Below, piece by piece: positions 11,110 to 22,738 of a DNA stretch of 64,000 bases (positions are counted from its first letter, which is position 1; every line of letters starts with the position of its first letter). Source of the stretch: Xanthostigma xanthostigma (lineage: Eukaryota; Arthropoda; Insecta; Raphidioptera; Raphidiidae); the NCBI GenBank assembly GCA_963575645.1, contig OY754465.1, forward strand, positions 45,720,401 through 45,784,400, read 5' to 3'. The notes below the pieces were generated by a model. It was not told the origin of the DNA, did not search any database, and worked only from the letters and a program-made list of their open reading frames with translations. Position numbers and translations under genes: made by a program.

Positions 11110-12075
11110 TTTATTTTTTGACGTGATAACGTCTTATAAATTGATGAATCACGTCAAAATAAAAAGATGAAACACCGGCTGCATGCACGAAAAAGTGTAA
11201 CGTTCTTAACGTTCCTAACGTTACTAAGTGAGCGACTAGAATGCCTTCGGTAATTTTGAAGCAGATAACATCAACCGATTGAGATGAAAATTTGTATACA
11301 CGTTTAGTTTGAATGACAATGCATGGTTAGCTGTGTGACGTCACTCTAAATCCAATATGGCGGACTTCTAAAGATGGTGGAAATGCCTTCGGTAATTTTG
11401 AAGCATCGTCAACCGATTAAGATGAAAATTTGTATACACGTTTAGTTTGAATGACAATCCATGGTTAGCTGTGTGACGTCACTCTAAATCCAATACGGCG
11501 GACTTCTTAAGATGGCGGACTAATTTTATTATGCTTTCCTACAATATGGGTATCAAATGAAAGGGCTTGCTGAGAATAACTCGAAAAATAAAGTGACGTC
11601 ACTCTAAATCCAATATGGCGGACTTCTAAAGATGGCGGACTAATTTTATTATGCTTTCCTACAATATGGGTATCAAATGAAAGGGCTTGCTGAGAATAAC
11701 TCGAAAAATAAAGTGACGTCACTCTAAATCCAATATGGCGGGCATCTAAAGATGGCGGATTAATTTTATTATGCTTTCCTACAATATGGGTATCAAATGA
11801 AAGGGCTTGCTGAGAATAACTCGAAAAATAAAGTGACGTCACTCTAAATCCATTATGGCGGACTTCTAAAGATGGCGATCTAAATTTTTGACGTGATAAC
11901 GTCTTATAAATTGATGAAACACCAGCTGCACGCACGAAAAAGTGTAACGTTCCGTAACGTTCCGCCTGATCCTGTGCGTGCAAGCGAGAACGCAGTAATG
12001 TATTATTAAATATAATATTCGAGCGGAATACGTTATCACGTAAAACTATCGTCCGTAAACCGACTTTACAGACAA
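11110..12075. mobile_element. composite repeat element carrying tandem arrays
   Basis: Two near-identical blocks 'gacgtgataacgtcttataa', each followed by 'attgatga', lie at about 11118 and 11888 and bracket the tandem repeats. The right end (about 11998-12072) reads 'ttcgagcggaatacgttatc' and onward to 'ccgactttac'. It recurs inverted at 59514-59590 inside a SNAPC1 intron, so this is a dispersed transposable element. I cannot assign the superfamily. Confidence 0.55.
11239..11880 (+). repeat. tandem arrays: two ~145-bp units then three 120-bp units
   Basis: Units with the start 'atgccttcggtaattttgaa' occur at 11240 and 11385. Then 120-bp units with 'atgctttcctacaatatggg' occur at 11531, 11651 and 11771. 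Every unit ends in the same block, 'gtgacgtcactctaaatcca' followed by an 'atggcggacttctaaagatgg'-type tail. Because 120 is divisible by three, the minus strand stays open for 190 codons with a 40-residue repeat; I regard that frame as a by-product. Confidence 0.85.
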
Positions 12076-13744
12076 CCAATTTTTTATCAAGATATGCAGA
12101 GGAGCGTCTAATAATGCGATTCGATTTTTCTTTCTACACATTCCGCAGTTCATGTAGGTGCTTAGGCGACGTCAGGCGCTATATCATGTCGCTCTTTAAC
12201 TGTTTTTGTAGATAATTTCTATGTCTTTATTTTGCTATAAAACTTTTTTTTTGTAAAACCAACATTTTCTGAGATTTTTGTAAAAACGTCATTTTTTACA
12301 TTTCGCAAGTTGCAACTTGCATTACACTAAGATTCGCGTGGGAAACCTTAAATATCAGGCCTATTCTACTAACCATAGCCACCGTGATTACCAAATTTTT
12401 GGCAAAATGAGCACTCTGGGCAATCACTTTTATTTGTTTTTTTATTCTGTACAAAGTGAATAATGATTAGCAAACAGTACTTATTTTTGTAATCACTGTG
12501 GCTATGTAAGAACAGTAATTAGAACACAAATAGTAGAAATATGGCAATGCTTGTTAGATTAGATAGTAGATTATAGACGCTACAAAATTGAGGTTATCAG
12601 CGTCTCTGTGTGTTTTAGATAATCTGTCAGTCACATCGACTGGTACGAGCTCGGGTACCTAAGAGTGCTAATTCCTGTAAAACATTGGAATGTTAACTAC
12701 ACTCTAGTGTTTCCCTTGAGGGGGGCAATGTTTGTAATTTTGCTATTGATGGTAATGTATCAGTTACTAGGGTTATATCTAACTAAGCTACTGATCTCAG
12801 ATAAATAATTATACAATGACACCAGTGAAAACAAATCTACCTCAGTGTTTTCAAACTGCAACTGATCATTGAATGATGCAATAAAACATAATGATTAACA
12901 GAAATGACACATTCAAGTTTGTTATTGATATACATAAAAAATAATAAAATTAGAAGTGAACAGAGCTAATTTTGCACTCGGCGTTATTATTATCTATTAT
13001 TTTCCTTTTTCTATGAGCCGACATTTGGTAACGCTGCGATTTGTCAATCTGTAGCAGCCAAATTACCGTGAATATTATTTTATTTTAATATTTTTTCGAA
13101 GTTGTTATTTTTTTGCGATTTTGCTGTGAATAAATAAACGTTTTTTTTAATTTTCGAACTGTCCACGATTTTTAAGAATAATTAAAGATGGTAAAGTAGT
13201 GCTATATGTATGTATGAAATCACGAAATAATTATCCCAAACTTTCATTTCACCGGTAAGTAAATAAGACATTAGAATGTGCTTTTGACAAAGTTTTTATC
13301 AGTTAAAGATTGAACAAATCTAAAATATATTATTGTCAACAATATAAGATTTATAAACCTTTTTAATCGTCATTTAAATCCTTCAAAATTGCACACTTAC
13401 ATTTTATCGGTATTTTTTGTTATAGTTTGTGTATAATCACAGAACAGTAATAGGTGTATAATATACTATATAATATTATGGTGCAGTATGTATTATGTAC
13501 AGAAATTTACACTGTTACAGTGAAAGCCGATTAAATGCCCGTTGTGTAGGCAACCCAGCATAGATTGTTGTACAATTCATTTTTGAGATTAATTTTTTGT
13601 GCAGTGCAGCGCCCTCTGAGGCGTTATCGTCGTAAAATCTATCTAAGAACCATCGCAGATGAATTACAAACCCTTTACAGAAAACCGCATCTGAATTGAT
13701 CAAACCGTTCTCCAGATAAATGGCGACATCCGATTGCACAAACA
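12076..13744. other. intronic stretch with one dispersed repeat
   Basis: The part at about 12560-12730 ('gactggtacgagctcgggta', then 'taaaacattg' and 'gtttccc') recurs at 42690-42805 in the same orientation, so it is an interspersed repeat of unknown class. The remainder shows nothing I can name. Confidence 0.4.
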
Positions 13745-15262
13745 AACGCAAAGAATAAATTTGTTGCTGTTGTTTTGCCGCTTTGAGGCTTGAGCCGTAC
13801 TGGCTAATGTAAGCACGTTATCAATCCTAACACATCGTTAATTTTTTTCCTATGCACAGCAACAAAATAAATTTTTATATAATCTCAGAGCAACAAATTA
13901 GCAACAAAATCATACGCAAAGAATAAATTTGTCGCTGTTGTTTTGCCGCTTTGAGCCGTACTGGCTAATGTAAGAACGTTATCAATCCTAACACATCGTT
14001 AATTTGTTTCCTGTGCACAGCAACAAAATAAATTTTTATATAATCTCAGAGCAACAAATTAGCAACAAAATCATACGCAAAGAATAAATTTGTCGCTGTT
14101 GTTTTGCCGCTTTGAGCCGTACTGGCTAATGTAAGAACGTTATCAATCCTAACACATCGTAAATTTGTTTCCTGTGCACAGCAACAAAATAAATTTTTAT
14201 ATAATCTCAGAGCAACAAATTAGCAACAAAATCATGCGCAAAGAATAAATTTGTTGCTGTTGTTTTGCCGCTTTGAGCCGTACTGGCTAATGTAAGAACG
14301 TTATCAATCCTAACACATCGTTAATTTTTTTCCTATGCACAGCAACAAAATAAATCATATTAATTAATTAATTAATAATAATAATAATAATAATCATATT
14401 AATATTATAAATGCGAATGTAAGTTTGTTTGTTACGCTTTCACGCAAAAACTACTTAACCGATCATCATGAAACTTTGCACATACACTCTTGAAGGTATT
14501 AGAAGTAACATAGGATACTTTTTATTAAAAAAAAATAAAAATTTTTTACGAAAAATAAGAAAATTGTTTGTCAAAATATGTGCAATACCTCAACCCCTGA
14601 TATGCATGTCAAAAGTTGATTTCCATCTCAATCGCGGGCGTAGCCGCGGGTAGCGGCTAGTTTTTATATAATCTCAGAGCAACAAATTAGCAACAAAATC
14701 ATACGCAAAGAATAAATTTGTCGCTGTTGTTTTGCCGCTTTGAGCCGTACTGGCTAATGTAAGAACGTTATCAATCCTAACACATCGTTAATTTGTTTCC
14801 TGTGCACAGCAACAAAATAAATTTTTATATAATCTCAGAGCAACAAATTAGCAACAAAATCATGCGCAAAGAATAAATTTGTTGCTGTTGATTTGTCGCT
14901 TTGAGCCGTACTGGCTAATGTAAGCACGTTATCAATCCTAACACATCGTTAATTTTTTTCCTATGCACAGCAACAAAATAAATTTTTATATAATCTCAGA
15001 GCAACAAATTAGCAACAAAATCATACGCAAAGAATAAATTTGTCGCTGTTGTTTTGCCGCTTTGAGCCGTACTGGCTAATGTAAGAACGTTATCAATCCT
15101 AACACATCGTAAATTTGTTTCCTGTGCACAGCAACAAAATAATTTTTTATATAATCTCAGAGCAACAAATTAGCAACAAAATCATGGACAAAGAATGAAT
15201 TTGTTGCTGTTGATTTGTCGCTTTGAGCCGTACTGGCTAATGTAAGCACGTTATCAATCCTA
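13745..15262 (+). repeat. 161-bp satellite array, about 7.5 copies
   Basis: Successive units beginning 'aatctcagagcaacaaatta' sit at 13881, 14042 and 14203, exactly 161 bp apart, and continue after an insertion to 15262. Each unit also contains 'gccgtactggctaatgtaag' and 'cacatcgt'. Copies differ at few positions, so the array is young or homogenised. It is split once by the Helitron-like element at 14355-14660. No ORF runs through it. Confidence 0.9.
14355..14660 (+). mobile_element. Helitron-like element inserted in the satellite
   Basis: The 306-bp insertion starts TC (14355) and ends CTAG (14657-14660). It sits exactly between the A and T of 'aaataaa|tttttatata', the junction intact in the neighbouring 161-bp units, with no target duplication. 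A hairpin GCCGC-GGGTA-GCGGC lies at the 3' end. The head has 'gtttgtttgttacgctttca', a widespread arthropod interspersed repeat. It is non-autonomous, with no Rep/helicase. Confidence 0.8.
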
Positions 15263-16608
15263 AAACTAACTAACAAACAAACAATCTCTCAGGCTAAACG
15301 CATATACCTGCTCCGTTCTGTCGTGGGTAATAATAATAAGTATAAAGATCAGAAACTTTTGAAAGGCAACGGTGGTGTTTGTAAAACAGGTTTTATAGTT
15401 AAATGGCACGTGCGAAATGTGCAAAAGAACCGTATTATCGTGTACACAGAAGTAGCCATATATGAAATAGAGTGATCCCGGTGCGACCGTAAAAGGGTAA
15501 ACCAAATTAACAAAACATCAGATGTTCTTATTATGCAATTAGTGTTAACCAGACCGGTGGTCGTGTATAACCTACTCGTGTAAAGATTCGCTCCTCCGAA
15601 AATTTACAGTTGATCCGATTTAACGCTTCTGTTTACCTTTATGCCTAATGTGACCATTTATTTTTTTTCCTCAGAGCGGGACACCCTTAAATTGTTATTC
15701 TTTTAAAAATGAAACACATGTTTGTAATATAGTTATGAAATGTGAAATGATCACAAATGTAAATAAGAACCATTTATTTTTTTCCTCAGAGCGGGTGTGA
15801 GATAGTATCGAGAGTGATTTCATTTTTGTTAGATTTTACTAATATTTTTTAGTAATTTTATAGTTTTTTCATATCAGTATAATCATATATTACTAAATGT
15901 ATAATATCAAGTTTAAAAATGACATCAAAATCAAAAATTAATTTTATATCATATTGTTTTTTTATTTTTTGTTTTACTTTTGAAAAGTGCGCCATAAAAA
16001 AGCGGAAATTCTTCTTTCCTCCTTAACGTTTCTATTCTACTCTAATAATTACGCTTGCTTTAAAATGTACCTTGCGACAGTGGCGGTCCCCTAACTTACC
16101 GCTTTCGTACACAGAGATGATTCTCCATAACCTCTACCCTCCATAGTTTTTAAGCCTTCGTCTTCGGCTTCGGCTTCGACCGAAGGTTGTGGCGATATCC
16201 GATTAATCGACTTCGGCCGGAAATCGACCTTTGGTCGGACACTAGTTACAATACGCGATTGACTTAGATTAAATTGTAGATTATAGACGCTCAACATCTA
16301 ACGCGACTAACTTGACTATACTGTGCACAAGCCACGTGTACATGTTGTGTACGCATATGTATGTCTGCTCTGTAACAATTTCCACGTCTAATTATACCCT
16401 ACAATTAGTGTTATCGCCTGCCCTCCCTACCTTGGGAGTGTGGCGCCGGAGCGTTCATCCACGTAACGCACGCGATCCTATAGTATAGTATAGCGTATAT
16501 ATGCTTATTACTTTATTATTGACAGCTATGAGGGACGGCTTTCGTCCAAATGTTTTAGAGCCTGTTAATATTCAATTAGTAAATTTCCGTACGATATATT
16601 TCGTATTA
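15263..16608. other. intronic stretch, minor repeats
   Basis: The sequence 'ccatttattttttttcctca' with 'gagcggg' occurs twice, at about 15655 and 15769, as a direct repeat. Positions 16150-16240 are locally rich in 'cttcggc' repeats with short inverted matches. No gene seen. Confidence 0.35.
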
Positions 16609-16870
16609 CTGATACAGAGGTGTGACAATTAAATAAAGAGACTGCGCATGCCCATCCGTTAGACTTGAAGAGAGGGAATGAGGGTGGTCTTGATGTTTCC
16701 TGTGCAGGTGAAGTCAGCACGTCGGGTATCATGACGCGCAGTGCAAGAATATGAAACTTTCGGCCCTTGTGGAGTAATATACTATTTCTAACGCGAAACA
16801 TTTGATGTTGAATTGGTGTAAAGAATTTAATAATGCCGTTCATCGTATTTCTAGAGCCTGCTTTTAGTTC
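16609..16870. mobile_element. possible mariner-family remnant
   Basis: The block starting 'ggtgtgacaattaaataaag' followed by 'agactg' resembles the 5' untranslated end of mariner elements of insects. No transposase catalytic region follows, and the minus-strand open frame here has no recognised domain. Assignment rests on this resemblance alone. Confidence 0.3.
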
Positions 16871-16895
16871 AATCAACGAAGACCAAACACTGCCA

Positions 16896-17534
16896 AATAG
16901 GGGAAATAATTCGTGTAAAAGCGATTTTTGGCATAGTTGTAGGGGATGGTGTCTGAAGCAACATACTTAAAGTACTGATGAATGGGGGTGTAGCTAAGGG
17001 GTGGGGGGCGTTATTAAGGTCCCCTTTTAAAGTTTTTCTTATATATCTTCTAAACGGTGGCTCATAGCAAAAAAAATTCTTTTACTCAAGCGATGTCAAT
17101 AATATTCTCTACAAAAAAGGTCCTGTACACTTTTTCGCTGGGATTAATATTTAATGAGACGTGAAGGAAAGAAGATGGACAACAATAAAATAAAGATACA
17201 TTTCTAAAAGTAGGTGTGGCATGTATTAAAAAAATTCTTATTATCTTCTAAATCTAACATATCATCATCAACATCATCGTCGACGGTATTTTCGATTGGG
17301 GCTCCGTTAGTGCATGAGCCAGAGCATACACCGGAAACACTGGAGCAGGCAATTCCTGCTTTCCGGCAGCCGCATCGCACCCCAAACCCAGTCGTGCATC
17401 GGCAAAATATGTTGTTGAGGATGGAGTCAGATGCCACAGGATCGTTTGTTGTCACCGGCTTTAGGATGCCATCGTCTCCTCTGGCCCAGCCCCATTGTCA
17501 AAAATTGCTTTTACACGAATTATTTCCCCTATTT
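16896..17534. mobile_element. element with 38-bp inverted repeats around a cysteine-rich remnant
   Basis: The stretch 'aataggggaaataattcgtg' onward (16896-16933) is found inverted at 17497-17534 with about three mismatches. Between them on the minus strand lies a cysteine-rich coding remnant (17204-17463). Either a small terminal-inverted-repeat element captured this piece, or a retroelement fragment duplicated in inverted orientation. Confidence 0.5.
17204..17463 (-). pseudogene. transposon-type protein tail with CXC-like cysteine cluster
   Basis: The minus frame reads from 'GILKPVTTNDPVASDSILN' into a cluster 'FCRCTTGFGVRCGCRKAGIA' followed by 'CSSVSGVCSGSCTN'. It ends in an acidic D-rich tail. 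The CxC...CxCRKxG.xC pattern resembles cysteine-rich C-terminal tails of uncharacterised insect transposon proteins and, more distantly, CXC/tesmin zinc domains. One expected cysteine is replaced (SVSG). No N-terminal catalytic part is present. Function not assigned. Confidence 0.4.
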
Positions 17535-17894
17535 TTGCTTCTTTGAGTGAGCTATTTCAGGAATCACAATTAACACTTTTATACGGGTTGTTTATTTTAT
17601 TGATCTATTGACGTACATTACGATGTTTACTTTCAATTCTGTTACTGTTTACGTGCAACGCGTGGCTATATTAGGTATAATTTTTTTTTTCGATAAATAA
17701 AACATAGTTTTTTTAAATATCTGTTAGGCAAATGTTATTTTGTCTCACCAAAAATACAATAGAGAAAAATATAAAATCCTCTTCCAATGCTCTTCTTTAA
17801 ATATATTTTTTTTAATTTACCTACGTATTTCCGGCCTCAGGCCAATTTTCAATATAATATAAAGAGTACCTATAACCAAAAGCCTAAATATAGG
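17535..17894. other. intronic spacer
   Basis: AT-rich, nothing recognised. Confidence 0.35.
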
Positions 17895-18023
17895 ATGCGG
17901 CAGCATAACTTCTTTTTTTTTAATGCGCGCCATTCAGTCGGTTGATGTCGTAGCGGAGCGCTAGTGGTGTCGTTCGAGAGGCAGAACTATAAAGTTTAGT
18001 CCCGACACAGTTCAGTCGCCATC

Positions 18024-18350
18024 ATGCGTTGGAACAGTGAGGAGCGTGCGTTTGCCATTGAGGCCTACTTTTCAAACGGATGTTCTGTGATTGCAACCCA
18101 GCGCGCCTTTCGGAGTCGTTTTAATTTAGCCCCGTTGACCCCCATCCCGGACCGGAAATCAATTGTTATGTGGGTCACTATGTTCAGATAAACTGCAAGT
18201 GCGACGAGATGAAGAGCTCGTCTCTGGTTCCATATTAGATCACCTGAGAACATTGAGACAGTGAGAGCTTCAATGTTGCGATCACCACGGCGTTCTGCGA
18301 GCAAACATGGGGTTTTTTGAAATCCCGTGTTTATGTGAACTGTTCAAGGA
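18024..18350 (+). pseudogene. mariner-like transposase N-terminal fragment (DUF4817-type helix-turn-helix)
   Basis: From ATG 18024 the frame reads MRWNSEERAFAIEAYF, then 'TQRAFRSRF' and 'PIPDRKSIVMWV'. That is the N-terminal DNA-binding domain common in insect mariner-like proteins. A stop follows at about 18189. After frame changes the linker reads 'SPENIETVRASMLRSPRRSA', again typical of the family. The DDE catalytic domain is missing because the LINE end begins at about 18390. Confidence 0.75.
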
Positions 18351-18389
18351 CCCTACAATCCAGGAAGACATTGCCAGGATAACACCTGA

Positions 18390-18990
18390 TTTAATAATAA
18401 TAGTTTATTGCTCTAAATATACAAATTTAGGCAATAGGGACAGGATCAAACTAGACTTTGATCTTCCTCCTGCCCCTGTACATTAATACTTGAGACAGTA
18501 TATTTACAAAAATCACATTTAAAAAAACAAAAAAAATTAAATCTAGTTGGTTTAACACACACAGGCAAGAAAATTGTTAGTGTTAAGTTGCCTTTTGTAA
18601 ACAAATTGTTTTATCAATATTTTTATTTTTTCTGGTTTTAGATTTAAAATTTTGTTTATTGTATCTGCCAAGTCAGGTGATTCAGACATATCATTTAAAA
18701 GTTTTGGGGCTACATATGAAAAGGATTTTTGAAATTGAGAGGAGTGAGGTAAAGGTAATGTAAATAAATCATAGCGAGGACTATACGGATTTTGACTGGC
18801 AGACAGTTTTCTAAGTAGATACTGGGGCTTATTAGATTCTACTATTTTTATTAAAAAGTTGCATAAATACAACAAACCCCTATGATACATGTCGAGAAGG
18901 TTATGTTCAATAATTAATGGCGTTAAATTATGATTTCTAAATGATATACATAAACCTTAAACATGCATTCTGCATCATATGCTGGCAAGA
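18390..18990 (-). pseudogene. 5'-truncated LINE 3' end with ORF2 C terminus
   Basis: On the minus strand, frame 18890-18552 encodes the ORF2 tail: 'NPYSPRYDLFTLPLPHSSQF' followed by 'QKSFSYVAPKLLNDMSES'. This motif is characteristic of the end of CR1/L2-like reverse transcriptase proteins. The minus-strand 3' end runs into a TTATTATTAA-type tail at 18390-18400. The LINE lies inside the mariner-like element and is therefore younger. Confidence 0.7.
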
Positions 18991-19177
18991 GTCATGACAA
19001 ACACTAGAAATCGGTTTACTCAGTGTATGTATCACATACCTGATTTGATCTTTAAAAACAAGATAAGTAAAACAAAACTTTAGGTGTGTGCCTACATTAT
19101 AAAAAACAAATAAAAATTTTCTGATTCATCCAATGGGTTTTATTAAGTTTTGAAAAAAGGAAGTTATGCTGCCGCAT

Positions 19178-19458
19178 TCTGTATATCGATAAATTTTGAC
19201 AGAATAGGCTGTGTAATGATGGGAAATTTATATCACCGATAAAAAGCTAGGGATTAGACAGATATAAAACTACATAACTAATGAAACATATTTTTGTACG
19301 ACCCTCCATAAAAGAGCAGTTTTTCATGCCTGTATGTCAGTAGTAAAATAACCCATTTCGCACTAGTGCATAAAGCAAAACAAAAGAAGTGTTTTACGAA
19401 TCAAAGAGTAATTTCTCAGTCAGTTACCATTTAATACTATATAAGCCGGTACATGACG
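19178..19458. other. spacer before the foldback element
   Basis: AT-rich, nothing recognised. Confidence 0.35.
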
Positions 19459-21015
19459 TTTTGGTACGGCCGTTTTGGTCCCGCCGTTTTGGTCCCGCCG
19501 TTTTGGTCCCGCCGTTTTGGTCCCGGCCGTTTTGGTCCCGGCCGTTTTGGTCCCGACCGTTTTGGTCCCGGCCGTTTTGGTACCGGCCGTTTTGGTCCCT
19601 GTTATTAGATTATGACAAATAAAATTACCGACCGATTTGTCAGACAATATATTGACAAAAATTAAATAATATAATTATAACAATTAACGTTCGATCCGGA
19701 TTTGGATCTTCTTCGGAATTGAGCTAAAAAATAAAAAATATAAAAAATAAATTAGTAATTATTTTATATAATAAAATGCTGTGTATTTTTTCAATATGAA
19801 AATAATAATGATAAAATAATAGCTAATTACTAATTAATTTTTTATTTGAACGATTTTTGTTAAATAAAGTAACGTCACTCTAAATCCAATATGGCGGACT
19901 TCTAAAGATGCAAAAAATTTATAGGCCAATTATTTAAATATTTTTTGTTGTTCTCAGTGGAAGCGGTTTTTCGAAAAACAAAAAATAAATAAATAAAAAC
20001 AATTTAAAAAAAAATTTAACATTTTTTTCACCGGAACTTTATTCTTTCAAGTGTTAAGATGACACCATAATTTATTCAAATTGTTATTTTAAATTATTAT
20101 TTAATACTATAAAAAAATTATTTTATGTGTTGTACTCTATCAACAGGGCTGTGTGCTCGGGATGTAGGGGCAGCGCGGAACCCTATTTTGAACGTTAAAT
20201 TAAAACTATAAAAAATACGGATGAGTCCCGAAAGATGAGTCTTTCTTATAAGAAATTTTCTCCAGTGGAGTCTTCGGCTCCACAGTATTGCAATCTTGTC
20301 TCACTGTTAAGCAGTTTGGGCTGTACGCATATATCTCTTCTACGCATGCGCCGATTTTCTCCAAAAAATTTTTTCACAAAACTCTTGTATAATAAAATAA
20401 TGACCCGTTATGAAAATTATGTCATTATTATATAAAAAAAACACCGTTGTAGCATATATATCTTCTGCACATGCGCCGATTTATCTAAAATTTAAGAAGT
20501 TACCTGGAAACAAATCGAACAAAAAAGGTTTTTCAAAATCGGTTAAGCCGTTTGGGCTGCACGCATATATCTCTTCTACAGCGTGACGCGAAACACCGTG
20601 ACGATCTGACACGAATCACCGTGACGCGAATCCATCAGTTTACTCCCTACCAAAAATCGATCAAATAAAAAATTAATAAGTAATTATTAGTTATTATTTT
20701 TTATTAATATTTTCATACTGATAAAATACACAGTATACATTTATTATATAAAGTAAATACGAATTTATTTTTTATAATTTTTTTTAGCTCAATTCCGAAG
20801 AAGATCCAAATCCGGATCGAAACGTTAGGTAATTGTTTGAATTATATGATTTATTTTTTGTCAATATATTGTCTGAAAAATTTTTCGGTAATTTTATTTG
20901 TCATAACCTAATAACAGGGACCAAAACGGCCGGTACCAAAACGGCCGGGACCAAAACGGTCGGGACCAAAACGGCCAGGACCAAAACGGCGGGACCAAAA
21001 CGGCCGTACCAAAAA
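19459..21015. mobile_element. foldback element with minisatellite arms
   Basis: The left arm begins with 8-9 tandem copies of a 15-16-bp unit (about CCGTTTTGGTCCCGG, 19459-19600) and continues through 'gacaaataaaattaccgacc' to at least 19860. The right arm (about 20655-21015) is the inverted copy ending with the same minisatellite as 'gggaccaaaacggcc' units. The roughly 0.8-kb centre contains a copy of the 'gtcactctaaatccaatatg' block of the 11.2-11.9 kb tandem repeats. Open frames in the arms are repeat by-products. No transposase is seen. Confidence 0.85.
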
Positions 21016-21121
21016 GTCCTGCTTCGATATAAGCAACATCAAGCAAAGTAGGCGTGGTCTTCGTAAACAATCCGAATAGATTTTAATATGGCCGAACACT
21101 CAGCTGTCAGATTTAAGTGTA

Positions 21122-21545
21122 CTAGCGGGCCGGTCCGGTTTCACTCGAATTTGTAGATTGTCACCGTCGACTTACGTTGCAAAATTGATATCCACGAAAA
21201 GCTCTTAACATTAAAACGGGTATAGTAAGCTATTAAAAAATAGACTTAATATGCCATCGCGGACTTCTCTGTAGACCTATAAAAGAGGAACAATTCCACT
21301 GTTATATCTCACAGGAATTAGGCAGCGTTTTCGATGAAAGCTCTTAATCGGCTTGATTTTTTTCGATATCTTCAACAATCATCGTCACATTTCAACCAAT
21401 TTATATAAAACATTAATTATACACATAAGCCTTTCTCTTGAATCACTCGATTCAGTTGTAAAAACCGTATGAAAATCCGTTCGGTAGTTTTTGAGTTTAT
21501 CGCGTTCCGACAGGCAGATGGACTTTGTTTTATAATATATAGTGA
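21122..21545 (-). mobile_element. Helitron-like element, minus orientation
   Basis: Read on the minus strand, it starts TCACTATATATTATAAAAC after an A (21545-21546) and ends CTAG at 21125-21122 followed by T. Just before the end lies 'gaaaccggaccggcccgctag', similar in style to the other Helitron-like tails in this window. It is 424 bp with no ORF. Confidence 0.65.
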
Positions 21546-22738
21546 TATACTTATTACGAATTGAAAATCAGTTTTTTATAGGAGATACGTGCAAAAGGTG
21601 GTGTGTATCTCGAACGTAATCGCGCGCCGTTTGACTGTTAAAACTCGCCGGTCGCTCGTTCTAACTGCCACAACACTCGTACATAAAAACTGCATTTCCA
21701 TTCTATAGACACATAAACTACTATTAATTGATAGTTTAATTCTACATTTTAATCATATTCAGCTTTCCGATCGAATTTGTGAAACATTTGAAAAATATGA
21801 GACTTTCAAAATCGGTGTTATTCACTAAATATGATCGAAATATTGAATAATTGGTTCAATTAATTACGGCCCTGTAAAAAACGAGCGTAAAAGAGACAAG
21901 TAAGTTTTCTGATCTCAATGCAGAAAAATAAAAAAAGTTCTGACCTCCTCGAATTTATTCAGATAAACACCGACTTGTAAGTAAACTAAACACGCTTTTA
22001 AACTTTATTTAATTTTTGTTGAAATAAGGAAAGATGGTTCTCGATGGAAAATTTTCCCCGGGGCCGCTAGAGTCACGTTTGCAGCTTAATTATTTCACGA
22101 AAGAAAGCACTTTTGTAACGAACCAGTGGTATATAGTTTCTTAGCTGACCTCATTGAGCAACTAAACTCTTCACATTTTCTCTTTTCTTGTTTGTCTACG
22201 TTTTGTTTCTTAAGTAAATCATGCACAAGGACTACAATAAAATCGACGTTGTGGTGGATTTACGTAATTACTTTTGTGTAACAATGGTGACGTACGGTGT
22301 TTGATGGCGCGTCAAAAGCATGCACGGCAGCAGTTACAGCCGTTATCATCCAAGACAAGATAATAACGAAACAAAACACACACACACGCACCTCGGGTGT
22401 TCCCGGTTTTGCTTGCGTGTTTTGTTGTTGCCGAGACCTTTGCCATGTCTGCTGCCTATGTAGAATGTATACCTACCTACATGCGTGCTGCGGTCTGTCA
22501 GGTGAACTTGATTTACACTAAACGGAGTTTTAAAAGCGAGCGTTTGATCTTAAATCGTACAACGTTTAATGATAAACGCTACACCTTTTTTTGTTTGAAA
22601 AGATAAGCCAGTGTTTGCTTAGTCAAACATTTGATTCAGTGATTATAATGCTCAATTTTTACCTACCTAGGCTACTAATCGTTTTTAAAAAGTAACTATA
22701 TTTTAAAGCTGATGAGCTGGCGATAAAAAGGATCTTTA
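21546..22738. other. intronic stretch, no gene seen
   Basis: It includes a CA microsatellite-like run at about 22375-22388. Short frames at 22297-22606 overlap in two registers and lack domains. Confidence 0.35.

Larger units (their letters stand above)
17895..19177 (+). mobile_element. mariner-like element with inverted ends, interrupted by a LINE end
   Basis: The left end 'atgcggcagcataacttctt' (17895) is mirrored at the right end, 'aagttatgctgccgcat' (19161-19177), so both termini of one element are present. Inside are an initiator-like region and a broken transposase (18024 onward), then a minus-strand LINE 3' end. The element is dead and was split by that LINE. Confidence 0.65.

Noticed and set aside
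11507-12079. 190-codon minus-strand open frame with three 40-residue repeats
   Set aside because: It is the 120-bp tandem DNA repeat read in a frame that stays open because 120 is a multiple of three. There is no domain, splice context or composition of a real protein.
13745-15262. Repeat array considered as CRISPR-like
   Set aside because: The repeat unit is 161 bp with no short repeat plus variable spacers, and the genome is eukaryotic. It is a satellite.
18065-18304. Minus-strand 79-codon frame
   Set aside because: It is the antisense of the mariner-like transposase remnant on the plus strand.
19389-21099. Open frames with PFWSR or KTAGT peptide repeats
   Set aside because: They are the minisatellite arms read in frame on either strand; the periodicity is a DNA property.
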